Shown here: positions 1 through 6,187 of the stretch, piece by piece
How the letters are laid out: each line of letters opens with the position of its first letter
Position numbering within the stretch: the stretch's first letter is position 1
NCBI GenBank assembly: GCA_021799935.1
Contig: JAJYZM010000006.1
Span: 1 to 13,414 of the forward strand
Length of the DNA stretch: 13,414 nucleotides
Direction: 5' to 3'
Source of the DNA: a bacterium
Lineage (GTDB): Bacteria > SZUA-79 > Acidulodesulfobacterales > Acidulodesulfobacteraceae
Translations under genes and position numbers: made by a program
The notes under the pieces: model-generated
Told to the model about the DNA's origin: nothing
What the model saw: only the letters and a program-made list of their open reading frames with translations
Databases searched by the model: none

Positions 1-219
1 AATTAATCCTATAATAATATATGCTTCTATATCTTTTCCAAGTATTAACTCGACTATAAAAGTAAATTCCAGCATCCATGCGACCGGATTCCAAAATTTT
101 AAAAGAAAAATTACAAACGGATGTTTCTTTCGTTCTTTTATTGAGTTTAAGCCGTATTTTTTAATTAATTCTTCTGCTTCCGAAGACGATAATCCTTTAA
201 TTCCGGTATTCGAGTCCAT
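1..219 (-). CDS. Proton-efflux P-type ATPase, N-terminal part (cut by window edge)
   Basis: The first 73 codons of a gene read leftwards out of the window; the ATG is at 217-219 on the minus strand. The peptide begins MDSNTGIKGLSSSEAEELIK and continues with a conserved FWNPVAWMLE stretch (about residues 42-51), then the start of a membrane helix. This is the cation-ATPase N-terminal domain (GLSxxEAxxxxxKYGxN) followed by the first transmembrane region of plasma-membrane H+-ATPases (type IIIA). The family uses ATP to pump protons out of the cytoplasm, which would suit life at low pH. The phosphorylation motif DKTGT and the other domains lie outside the window, so the ion specificity is inferred from the N-terminus only. 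No clear Shine-Dalgarno sequence precedes the ATG. The gene diverges from mobB across a 151-bp spacer. Confidence 0.8.
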   Translation of the reverse strand, partial: MDSNTGIKGLSSSEAEELIKKYGLNSIKERKKHPFVIFLLKFWNPVAWMLEFTFIVELILGKDIEAYIIIGLI

Positions 220-240
220 TTTTAAATTTTAGATTAATTC

Positions 241-269
241 GTTAAATTTATTTTAAATTTTGCTATAAT
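241..269 (+). promoter_or_regulatory. Predicted promoter of the mobB-dusB-ferredoxin operon
   Basis: A perfect extended -10 element, TGCTATAAT, lies at 261-269 (hexamer TATAAT 264-269). The -35 position with a 17-base spacer is GTTAAA (241-246), a weak match, as is common when the -10 is extended. The start point would fall near 275-277, about 95 bases before mobB. No other well-formed promoter is seen in the divergent spacer. Confidence 0.45.
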
Positions 270-272
270 AAT

Positions 273-295
273 AGAATAACGTTACGGGTTATTCT
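273..295. promoter_or_regulatory. Perfect inverted repeat over the mobB operon start point
   Basis: AGAATAAC (273-280) and GTTATTCT (288-295) are exact reverse complements separated by 7 bases. The dyad begins 4 bases after the -10 hexamer at 264-269, so it covers the expected transcription start. It could be an operator for a dimeric regulator or a short hairpin at the 5' end of the mRNA. It also lies between two divergent genes, so it could act on both. The function is inference. Confidence 0.4.
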
Positions 296-370
296 TAATT
301 TTTATCGATATAACATTATATATTAATTACTTTATATGGGCAAATATAGGCAATAAATTCAGGAAAAATT

Positions 371-907
371 ATGGTTAAAATAAAAAGCGATAAAATTCCT
401 GCCGCCGTTTCTTTTCTGGCAAGGTCCGGCACAGGCAAAACTACCCTGATAGTTAAAATTATAAAAATACTCTCAGGTAGAGGCTACAGGGTTTCTTCCG
501 TCAAGCATACCGACCATGATTTTGAAGCGGATATTCCCGGCAAGGACTCGTGGAGGCATAAAAACGCCGGAGCATTTTCCACTATGCTTATTTCAAACGG
601 CAAGGCGGCGTTTTTCAGCGATGTCGATTCGTCTTTCGATGCGGAAATAAAAACTATATTGCCTAAATATTTCGGCGGGTCGGATATCGTCATAATCGAA
701 GGTTTTAAAGACCTGAAGATAAAAAGAATAGAACTGATGAGAAAGGATATAGACGGGGATTTGAAGCCGAGGTTTCAAAATGACGCCGGCCTTATTCTCG
801 TGTGCGCAGACGAATTTATAAAAGATTTGGAAGTTCCGCAAATAAATATAAACGATTCCGAAAAAATCGCCGATTTTATAGAAAATAATATTATTAAGGC
901 AATTTAA
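371..907 (+). CDS. mobB: Molybdopterin-guanine dinucleotide biosynthesis protein B (MobB)
   Basis: This 178-residue P-loop protein is of normal length for MobB, the GTP-binding partner of MobA in attaching GMP to molybdopterin, in the cytoplasm. Visible family motifs are the P-loop SGTGKTTL (residues 19-26), KHTDHDF (45-51), the diagnostic PGKDSWRHKNAGA (56-68) and EGFK (110-113). The first position of the Walker A motif, usually Gly, is Ala17. An AGGA ribosome binding site at 361-364 supports the ATG at 371. The stop codon overlaps the dusB start (TAATG), which suggests translational coupling. MobB implies that the organism makes at least one bis-MGD molybdo- or tungsto-enzyme. The four-cluster ferredoxin two genes downstream fits such electron transfer, but no such enzyme is in the window. 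Confidence 0.9.
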   Translation: MVKIKSDKIPAAVSFLARSGTGKTTLIVKIIKILSGRGYRVSSVKHTDHDFEADIPGKDSWRHKNAGAFSTMLISNGKAAFFSDVDSSFDAEIKTILPKYFGGSDIVIIEGFKDLKIKRIELMRKDIDGDLKPRFQNDAGLILVCADEFIKDLEVPQININDSEKIADFIENNIIKAI

Positions 908-1866
908 TGGGCAAAATTAATTTAGGGCAGTTTATTCTTGCCCCTATGGCCGGGATAACGGGATTTCCTTTCAGGAAAACCGCCCTTAAATACGGCGCCG
1001 ATTTTTCTTTTACGGAAATGATAAGCGCGGCAGGTTTTTTGCATAACGACAGAGGAACTCTGGAACTGCTGGAAACCGGAAGAGATATCGACAAAACCGG
1101 AATTCAGCTTTTCGGAAGCGAGCCCGGCATGCTTGCCCTGGCGGCTAAAAAAGCCGAAGATAAAGGATTCAGGGTTATAGACGTGAATATGGGCTGTCCC
1201 GTTAAAAAGGTGGTGAAGACGGGCGCAGGCAGCGCTATATTAAAAGACGCAAGGGGATTTTCCCTTATAGCCGAATCCGTCAGAAACGCATTGAAAAATT
1301 CTATGTTTACGATAAAAATCAGAAGCGGATACGACGAAAATTCGGTTAATTTTTTGGAAATAGGCAAAATAGCCGAGTTAAACGGCGTCGATGCCGTTTT
1401 TTTTCATCCGAGAACCAGGTCGATTATGTTTGGAGGGGCGGCAGACCATTCTTTAACTAAAAAACTTAAAGAAGAGATTGCTATTCCCGTATATGCAAGC
1501 GGCGATATTTTTACGGCTGACGATGCGGCAGATATAAAAAATTATACCGGAGCCGACGGAATTATGTTTGCGAGAGGGGCTATAGGCAAGCCATGGGTAT
1601 TTGCCGAGGGGAAAAATAATCATACGCATACGGATATAAATCTAAAAATAGACATAATCATAGAGCTGATGGAAGAAATAAGTTTATTTTACGGCAGGGA
1701 AAGAGGGCATAATCTTATAAGGCCCCATCTTTATAGCTTTTTAAAAGGATTTAAAGGCTCAAAGGGATTAAGATGTATGGTTAATAACGCGAAAACCGAA
1801 AAAGAAATATTGGAAATTTTAAATATATTAAAAACGGCGGACGATGAATATACTCGGCTTGATTGA
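907..1866 (+). CDS. dusB: tRNA-dihydrouridine synthase (DusB/NifR3 family)
   Basis: This 319-residue FMN enzyme reduces uridine to dihydrouridine in the D-loop of tRNA. Family motifs appear in order: APMAGIT (12-18) at the FMN-binding strand, QLFGSEP (67-73), DVNMGCPVKKV (92-102) with the expected catalytic Cys97, GAGSAIL (106-112), IKIRSGYDEN (136-145), HPRTRSxMFxGxADH (167-181), SGDIF (198-202) and GIMFARGAIGKPW (218-230). The usual APMAGVTD has Gly19 in place of Asp. The length is normal for the family. The start shares one base with the mobB stop, and the 3' end overlaps the ferredoxin gene by 23 bases, so the three genes are almost certainly one transcript. The DusB-type assignment is by overall motif similarity; another Dus subgroup is possible. 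Confidence 0.93.
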   Translation: MGKINLGQFILAPMAGITGFPFRKTALKYGADFSFTEMISAAGFLHNDRGTLELLETGRDIDKTGIQLFGSEPGMLALAAKKAEDKGFRVIDVNMGCPVKKVVKTGAGSAILKDARGFSLIAESVRNALKNSMFTIKIRSGYDENSVNFLEIGKIAELNGVDAVFFHPRTRSIMFGGAADHSLTKKLKEEIAIPVYASGDIFTADDAADIKNYTGADGIMFARGAIGKPWVFAEGKNNHTHTDINLKIDIIIELMEEISLFYGRERGHNLIRPHLYSFLKGFKGSKGLRCMVNNAKTEKEILEILNILKTADDEYTRLD

Positions 1867-2962
1867 AAAGTTTTTGAACCGCGGGGACGCCCTTATATCC
1901 GTCAATCCCGATTTTTGCGTCAGGCTTAAAACCCCTATGGCGGGCTGTTACGAATGTATAGACAGATGCCCTGATTTATCGATAAAAATAACCGATAACG
2001 ATATAAAAATTCTAGAAAACTGCACTAATTGCAACGCCTGCCTTTATATATGCCCGAATTCGGTTTTTCACGTTAAAAATAATGCTTTGGAAGAGCGGAA
2101 CGTCAAACAGGCGCCTGACGGCAATGTTTATTATTTTTGTTCGAAAATAGAAAATAAAGAAGTTGCTAATAAGACAGAATGCCTTTACGGTATCGAAGAC
2201 ATAGACATCGTATCTCTTATAAAAAAAGGAAATAAAATATTTTTTATAGCGGGAGGCTGTAAATCCTGCAAATTAAAGTATCTTCATAATAAAAAATTAA
2301 AGAGGGTTAACGAAATAAAAAAATTTTTAAATAAGGAAAATGCTTTTACGGAAATTAATATTAACGATTTCGATTACGGCGTTTTTTTGGAAGAACAAGT
2401 CGCGGATAACCCTGCCTGGTCAATAAAAAATAAAAAAAATAAAAACGGCGAATCGGGTAAAGACGGAAAATGCAATCAAGAAGCCGAAGCTCTTAACAGA
2501 AGAGATTTTTTTAAAAATTCTATCAAAGCAGTTAAAAATAATGCAAAAAAAATAATAGAGGATGTTTCCGTAGAAGATTTGCCGCTATCCGAACTTTATT
2601 CGGAATATATAGATGCCGGAGTTCAAGGCGGAAAAAAAATAAATAAACTGCTCATAGAGAGGCAGAAAAAAATATACCTGTTTTTGAAATATAATGAAGA
2701 GATACTGCCTATACTGAACGTCAGACTGCCCGTATTAAACGGAAATTGCGTTTTTTGTTCAAACTGTTGGGAATTGTGCCCTACCGGCGCTTTGACGTTT
2801 AAAATGGATAAAATATTTCTCGAACCGTTTTTGTGCACCGGCTGTAATTTATGCAAAGATATATGCAGTTTCAGGGCGGTAAAAATGTATAAGGCAAAAA
2901 ACTTGAAAGATATTTCGGGCGAGAAAGTTTTGCTTGAACAGCCTAAGGATGAAAGATTATAA
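1844..2962 (+). CDS. Multi-cluster 4Fe-4S ferredoxin-type protein
   Basis: This 372-residue protein is rich in Cys and Lys. Two cluster motifs lie near the N-terminus: C35-x2-C38-x3-C42-Pro with a distal Cys25, and C60-x2-C63-x2-C66-x3-C70-Pro. Two classical motifs lie near the C-terminus (C302/305/308/312 and C331/334/337/341), giving capacity for about four [4Fe-4S] clusters. The middle carries further cysteines (C99, C113, C139-x2-C142, C210), a Lys/Asn-rich linker (about 195-215) and an internal RRDFFK (219-224) resembling a Tat motif, but no hydrophobic stretch follows it. There is no signal peptide or membrane helix, so a cytoplasmic electron-transfer role is likely. The gene overlaps dusB by 23 bases. 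Linkage to mobB suggests service to a molybdo-enzyme, but the partner is unknown. Such an arrangement could have arisen by fusion of two 2-cluster ferredoxins. Confidence 0.75.
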   Translation: MNILGLIEKFLNRGDALISVNPDFCVRLKTPMAGCYECIDRCPDLSIKITDNDIKILENCTNCNACLYICPNSVFHVKNNALEERNVKQAPDGNVYYFCSKIENKEVANKTECLYGIEDIDIVSLIKKGNKIFFIAGGCKSCKLKYLHNKKLKRVNEIKKFLNKENAFTEININDFDYGVFLEEQVADNPAWSIKNKKNKNGESGKDGKCNQEAEALNRRDFFKNSIKAVKNNAKKIIEDVSVEDLPLSELYSEYIDAGVQGGKKINKLLIERQKKIYLFLKYNEEILPILNVRLPVLNGNCVFCSNCWELCPTGALTFKMDKIFLEPFLCTGCNLCKDICSFRAVKMYKAKNLKDISGEKVLLEQPKDERL

Positions 2963-3098
2963 ACTGCTTAGCATATTATAAATTTTTAATAAATTTTAAT
3001 ATGTGATTAAAGTCATATATTAATCTAGTTCATTATATTATAATTTAAATAAAAACAATCAATCAAATAAATTTAAAATTACCCTATTATTTACGGCT

Positions 3099-3698
3099 AT
3101 GGAAAACAAAGAAGAGAAAAAAGAATATTGCGTATCGATAACTGAAGAAGACGTCAGGAAAGCATTTGAAAAACACAAAACATACTTGGACATATCATTA
3201 GACGACTTCTTGAAAATTTACAAGGATGCTTTCAAGCTTGCTATAGAAAGGGTTAACGGCGTGACCGTCGGCGAGATTATGCCTAAAAAATTTATTTCGG
3301 TATCGGAGGATTCCGATATAAATTCGGCAATAGATCTGCTTGCGGAAAACGGAGTGACCTGCGCTCCCGTAGTTAACGATGACAATATAGTTACAGGTTT
3401 CATTTCTGATTCCGATATTTTAACAAGCGCAGGAGCGGTAAAAAAACATATTTTTAGAGATGTAATTAGGCATCTTATCGGCGAACCGACCCCGCATCTT
3501 CACGGGACGATAGACGCAAAAAAAATTAAAGATATAATGACGTCGCCGGCAATTGTCGTGTCATTAGATAACAGTATAAAGAAGGCTGCGGAAATATTTA
3601 ACGAGAAGAGAATAAAAAGGATGCCTGTTATAAATAAAGACGGAAAACTGGAAGGAGTAATATCGACGACAGATATAATAAAATATATCGGAAAATAA
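3099..3698 (+). CDS. CBS-domain pair protein
   Basis: This 199-residue soluble protein has a helical, charged N-terminal segment (about 1-54) and then two CBS domains (about 56-112 and 142-199). The repeated signatures are the opening V-x-E-I-M-P (57-62) and I-K-D-I-M-T (143-148), and the closing GFISDSDIL (100-108) and GVISTTDII (187-195). CBS pairs bind adenine nucleotides and act as regulatory sensors. A 54-base gap separates it from an HPP-family membrane protein. CBS and HPP domains occur fused in other bacteria, so this protein is plausibly the regulatory subunit of that membrane protein. The start has no evident Shine-Dalgarno sequence. A TATAAT at 3039-3044 upstream lacks a matching -35. 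No enzymatic domain is present. Confidence 0.85.
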   Translation: MENKEEKKEYCVSITEEDVRKAFEKHKTYLDISLDDFLKIYKDAFKLAIERVNGVTVGEIMPKKFISVSEDSDINSAIDLLAENGVTCAPVVNDDNIVTGFISDSDILTSAGAVKKHIFRDVIRHLIGEPTPHLHGTIDAKKIKDIMTSPAIVVSLDNSIKKAAEIFNEKRIKRMPVINKDGKLEGVISTTDIIKYIGK

Positions 3699-3751
3699 CG
3701 TTAAATTATAACTTTAATAATTAAACTAAACTATTCTCGGGTATTTTAAAA

Positions 3752-4300
3752 ATGTGGTTTAAAGAATATATAAAAAGAATGAGAGGCGGAGGACAGAATT
3801 CGACGACGGTCAATTTTCATGTAATTTTTTGGTCGGGACTCGCTTCTATAATAGGCATAGGAACGGTTGCTTATATATCCGCAAAATTTTTCAATCCGTA
3901 CGACTTGACTTTACTCATAGGTTCTTTCGGCGCTTCAGCGGTGCTTATATACGGCGCTATAAAAACCCCTCTCGCACAGCCGAGAAATCTTATGGGCGGA
4001 CATATTCTTTCGGGTTTTGTAGGAGTCGCAAGCTATAAACTGCTCGGCCATATAAATATGCCTTTAGCTGCAGCAGTAGCGGTTTCATTCGCTATTATGC
4101 TTATGCATGCGACTAAAACGCTTCACCCTCCGGGAGGCGCTACTTCTTTAATAGCGGTAATCGGCGGCAAAGGGATATACAAGCTCGGTTTTCTTTATCC
4201 GCTAATGCCGGTAGGCTTAGGCGCATTTATACTTTTAATAGTAGCGGTTATAGTAAATAATCTTTCTAAACATGGAAGCTATCCGGAATACTGGTGGTAG
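3752..4300 (+). CDS. HPP-family integral membrane protein
   Basis: This 182-residue membrane protein has hydrophobic segments at about 22-43, 52-70, 83-98, 104-122 and 147-170. The diagnostic motif LHPPGGATS is at residues 124-132, and the conserved PLAQPRN loop is at 73-79. HPP proteins sit in the inner membrane; a plant chloroplast member has been linked to nitrite transport, but bacterial substrates are generally not established. The length and the ending (YPEYWW) look complete for the family. It follows the CBS-pair gene and likely works with it. Its last 29 bases overlap a different reading frame that continues into an unrelated-looking secreted-type protein, so the 3' boundary is a place to check for rearrangement. 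Confidence 0.88.
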   Translation: MWFKEYIKRMRGGGQNSTTVNFHVIFWSGLASIIGIGTVAYISAKFFNPYDLTLLIGSFGASAVLIYGAIKTPLAQPRNLMGGHILSGFVGVASYKLLGHINMPLAAAVAVSFAIMLMHATKTLHPPGGATSLIAVIGGKGIYKLGFLYPLMPVGLGAFILLIVAVIVNNLSKHGSYPEYWW

Positions 4301-5492
4301 TTCTCATGTAGTTGTGAATGTTTATAGTAATACTGCAAGCAGCGGGACAACAACATTGAGTTTAACAGGTTTGACTACAATAGCCAATACCAGCTCTGGA
4401 TTTAACTCAGGCACTACTCTAACGCCTGTTATTGCACTATTGACTAATACTTTTAACCAAAACGGCGTCCTCACCGCCAATTTAGGAAGTATCGACACGG
4501 CTAACGGAAGCACAAGCCTTTTTAATAACGTAGCCGTTCCAAACGCGAATTATTTGTATTATACCGACAACATAGGCAATATTTACGTATGCGATAATTC
4601 TTCTTCGACCCCAAGTTGCTCTGAAGCCGAGCCTGCTTCTTCATTTTTGCCTTCCGGATATTCGGTAAATAATGGACAAGAAAGTTTATTTTTTATAGGC
4701 AATACATTATATGCCAATGCCGTGCTGACCTCAACGTCAGGATATACTAATTATTTATTCCCTTTTACAATTAACAGTAATGGCTCATTAACTTTAGATT
4801 CTGGCAATGAAATAATAGGCGGCACAGGCACATCGGCAACAAGTTATTTCGGAAGCATTTACACCTTTTATCCTTATAATTATATTTTTTCTTCCTCTGT
4901 CGCAACTATCGGCAATACAATAGAAGCATATTCTGTAGATCCATCTACCGGATTAGTTGCTGTAGTAAGTAATCCCGTAAGTTCTACGGAAGTTGAAAAC
5001 GCAGGAGATTCTTATTTGGGAGACGGAGATATAATAACGTTGGATTACAGCAACTCTGCAGGCACATTAAATAACTACTTAGAAAATAACGGCAGTTTTA
5101 ATCTTGACGGCAGTACGGCATTAAATGGAATAGAAATGTTGGATGGAGTTCTTAATTTTCCATTTACTGCATTATCTCAAGTGAATCCGGATGAAAATTA
5201 TATGACATCAGTTTACTGTAACGAATTTGAAAATGTCTGCAATAACGAACCTCCTATAACAGCTTATATAGACGGTTATGCCGGTACCGCAAACGCAAAA
5301 AGTATTTATGGAATACAAATAGGCTCTAATAGTTTGTCTGCTATGAATAGCGGAAATGCCATAGCTTCCTATATAACTGGCACATCCACTGTGGTTAATT
5401 ATGCAGTAGAAATTTATGAGTTTTTCCCTTCAGGATATCCGAGCGCCGAAGAAAATGGAATTGCTAGTGAAATGAACGCATATTCTTTTTAA
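4272..5492 (+). CDS. 5'-truncated exported beta-propeller-like protein (uncharacterised)
   Basis: This is an open frame of 406 codons, very rich in Asn, Ser, Thr, Gly and Tyr and nearly free of Arg and Lys, as in extracellular beta-sheet proteins. Segments such as AYSVDPSTGLVAVVSNPV (about residues 219-236) and FPFTINSNGSLTL resemble blade repeats of lactonase/YncE-type beta-propellers. Two Cys pairs (C-x8-C in the N-terminal third, C-x6-C near residue 320) suggest disulfides outside the cytoplasm. The only ATG near the 5' end lies inside the HPP gene. An in-frame stop at 4254-4256 rules out a longer frame, there is no ribosome binding site, and no signal peptide is encoded. The real gene probably lost its 5' end by deletion, or the sequence is misjoined here. 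It lies just upstream of T2SS genes, so the intact form may have been a secreted substrate; that is inference. A strong terminator follows. Confidence 0.5.
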   Translation: MEAIRNTGGSSHVVVNVYSNTASSGTTTLSLTGLTTIANTSSGFNSGTTLTPVIALLTNTFNQNGVLTANLGSIDTANGSTSLFNNVAVPNANYLYYTDNIGNIYVCDNSSSTPSCSEAEPASSFLPSGYSVNNGQESLFFIGNTLYANAVLTSTSGYTNYLFPFTINSNGSLTLDSGNEIIGGTGTSATSYFGSIYTFYPYNYIFSSSVATIGNTIEAYSVDPSTGLVAVVSNPVSSTEVENAGDSYLGDGDIITLDYSNSAGTLNNYLENNGSFNLDGSTALNGIEMLDGVLNFPFTALSQVNPDENYMTSVYCNEFENVCNNEPPITAYIDGYAGTANAKSIYGIQIGSNSLSAMNSGNAIASYITGTSTVVNYAVEIYEFFPSGYPSAEENGIASEMNAYSF

Positions 5493-5527
5493 AAAAAAGG
5501 AAAGGCGTCTGATTTATTACTTTATCG

Positions 5528-5560
5528 CTCCCGACTGCGTTTGACGCTGTCGGGAGTTTT
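5528..5560 (+). terminator. Rho-independent terminator after the beta-rich frame
   Basis: CTCCCGAC (5528-5535) pairs perfectly with GTCGGGAG (5549-5556). An inner GCG/CGC stem (5537-5539 with 5545-5547) closes a 5-base loop after one T-T mismatch. TTTT follows at 5557-5560. The GC-rich stem stands out in AT-rich surroundings. It separates the upstream unit from the T2SS promoter at 5618. Confidence 0.8.
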
Positions 5561-5617
5561 CGTCTCGCTGCAATAAATAATTAAGAGGCATAATATTAGT
5601 TAAATTTTATATTTTCC

Positions 5618-5646
5618 TTGACTCAGGTAAATAAAAACGATAAAAT
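5618..5646 (+). promoter_or_regulatory. Promoter of the gspG-gspF-gspN-gspH-like operon
   Basis: TTGACT (5618-5623) and TAAAAT (5641-5646) are separated by exactly 17 bases, matching the sigma70 consensus at 5/6 positions each. Transcription would start near 5653, leaving a leader of about 16 bases that just includes the gspG ribosome binding site. The -35 starts with TTG, which is in frame with gspG and could be mistaken for an alternative start codon. Confidence 0.7.
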
Positions 5647-5668
5647 TTACTTATGGCAAGGAAAGAAT

Positions 5669-6142
5669 ATGAATAAATATCGAAATATAAATCAAAACAG
5701 AAACTGCAATAAATCGTTAAACTCAAACGGCGGTTTTACTTTAATCGAACTTTTGATAGTTCTGGTAATTATCGCCATCCTTGCAACCATAATAGTTCCC
5801 AGGATAATGTTTGCGCCGCACAAAGCTAAAGAAACGGCCGCAGTGGCCCAGATTAAAAATTTTGAAACGGCGCTTGCGCTGTACAAACTTCAGAATGGAA
5901 ACTATCCTACGACTGCGCAAGGCTTGGAGGCGCTTGCTAAAAAACCCGATATTCCTCCAATTCCCAAACATTATCAAAAAGGCGGATATTTGAGCCATAT
6001 TCCGGATGACCCTTGGGGCAACAAGTATATTTACATGTCGCCATCCAAACATGGAGCATATGCCATAATATCGTACGGACCTACCGGAGCGCCCGGCGGT
6101 AAAGGAAAAGATGCTCCCATAAAAAGTTGGAAGATAAAATAA
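5669..6142 (+). CDS. gspG: Type II secretion system major pseudopilin GspG
   Basis: This 157-residue prepilin-like protein is the main subunit of the T2SS pseudopilus, which pushes folded substrates through the outer-membrane secretin. A short basic/polar leader ends at Gly-Gly before [19 protein letters not shown], the prepilin peptidase site with the essential Glu5, followed by the hydrophobic helix. The C-terminal half carries the GspG hallmarks [18 protein letters not shown], a DPWGNKYIY segment and a closing [20 protein letters not shown] region, as in the calcium-binding loop of the family. I chose the ATG at 5669 because AAGGAAAG (5658-5665) is well placed as ribosome binding site. The in-frame TTG at 5618 is the promoter -35. 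It is first in an operon with gspF, gspN and a GspH-like gene. Confidence 0.95.
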   Translation: MNKYRNINQNRNCNKSLNSNGGFTLIELLIVLVIIAILATIIVPRIMFAPHKAKETAAVAQIKNFETALALYKLQNGNYPTTAQGLEALAKKPDIPPIPKHYQKGGYLSHIPDDPWGNKYIYMSPSKHGAYAIISYGPTGAPGGKGKDAPIKSWKIK

Positions 6143-6187
6143 GGCAAATAAAAATAAAACTAGACAAAATCTTTATATATAATATGT

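Noticed and set aside
484..1367. Several minus-strand frames of 60-90 codons over mobB and dusB
   Set aside because: They are antisense shadows of clearly conserved genes, without recognisable domains or ribosome binding sites.
3008..3044. Promoter of the CBS gene at TATAAT 3039-3044
   Set aside because: No acceptable -35 lies 16-19 bases upstream. A promoter must be near, but I cannot place it.
4272..4300. Programmed frameshift joining HPP and the beta-rich frame
   Set aside because: No slippery heptamer is visible near the HPP stop, the HPP C-terminus looks complete, and a membrane-to-exported-protein fusion would put the beta domain on an uncertain side.
5618..5668. TTG at 5618 as the gspG start, adding 17 residues
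   Set aside because: The TTG is part of a near-consensus -35 element. The ATG at 5669 has a good AAGGAAAG ribosome binding site and gives a normal prepilin leader.
5741..6052. 103-codon minus-strand frame over gspG
   Set aside because: The plus strand encodes an unmistakable GspG; the antisense product has no recognisable features.
6161..6183. Internal promoter before gspF (TAGACA ... TATAAT)
   Set aside because: The spacing is only 11 bases and the gene is in an operon with its own upstream promoter. TATAAT matches are common in this AT-rich DNA.
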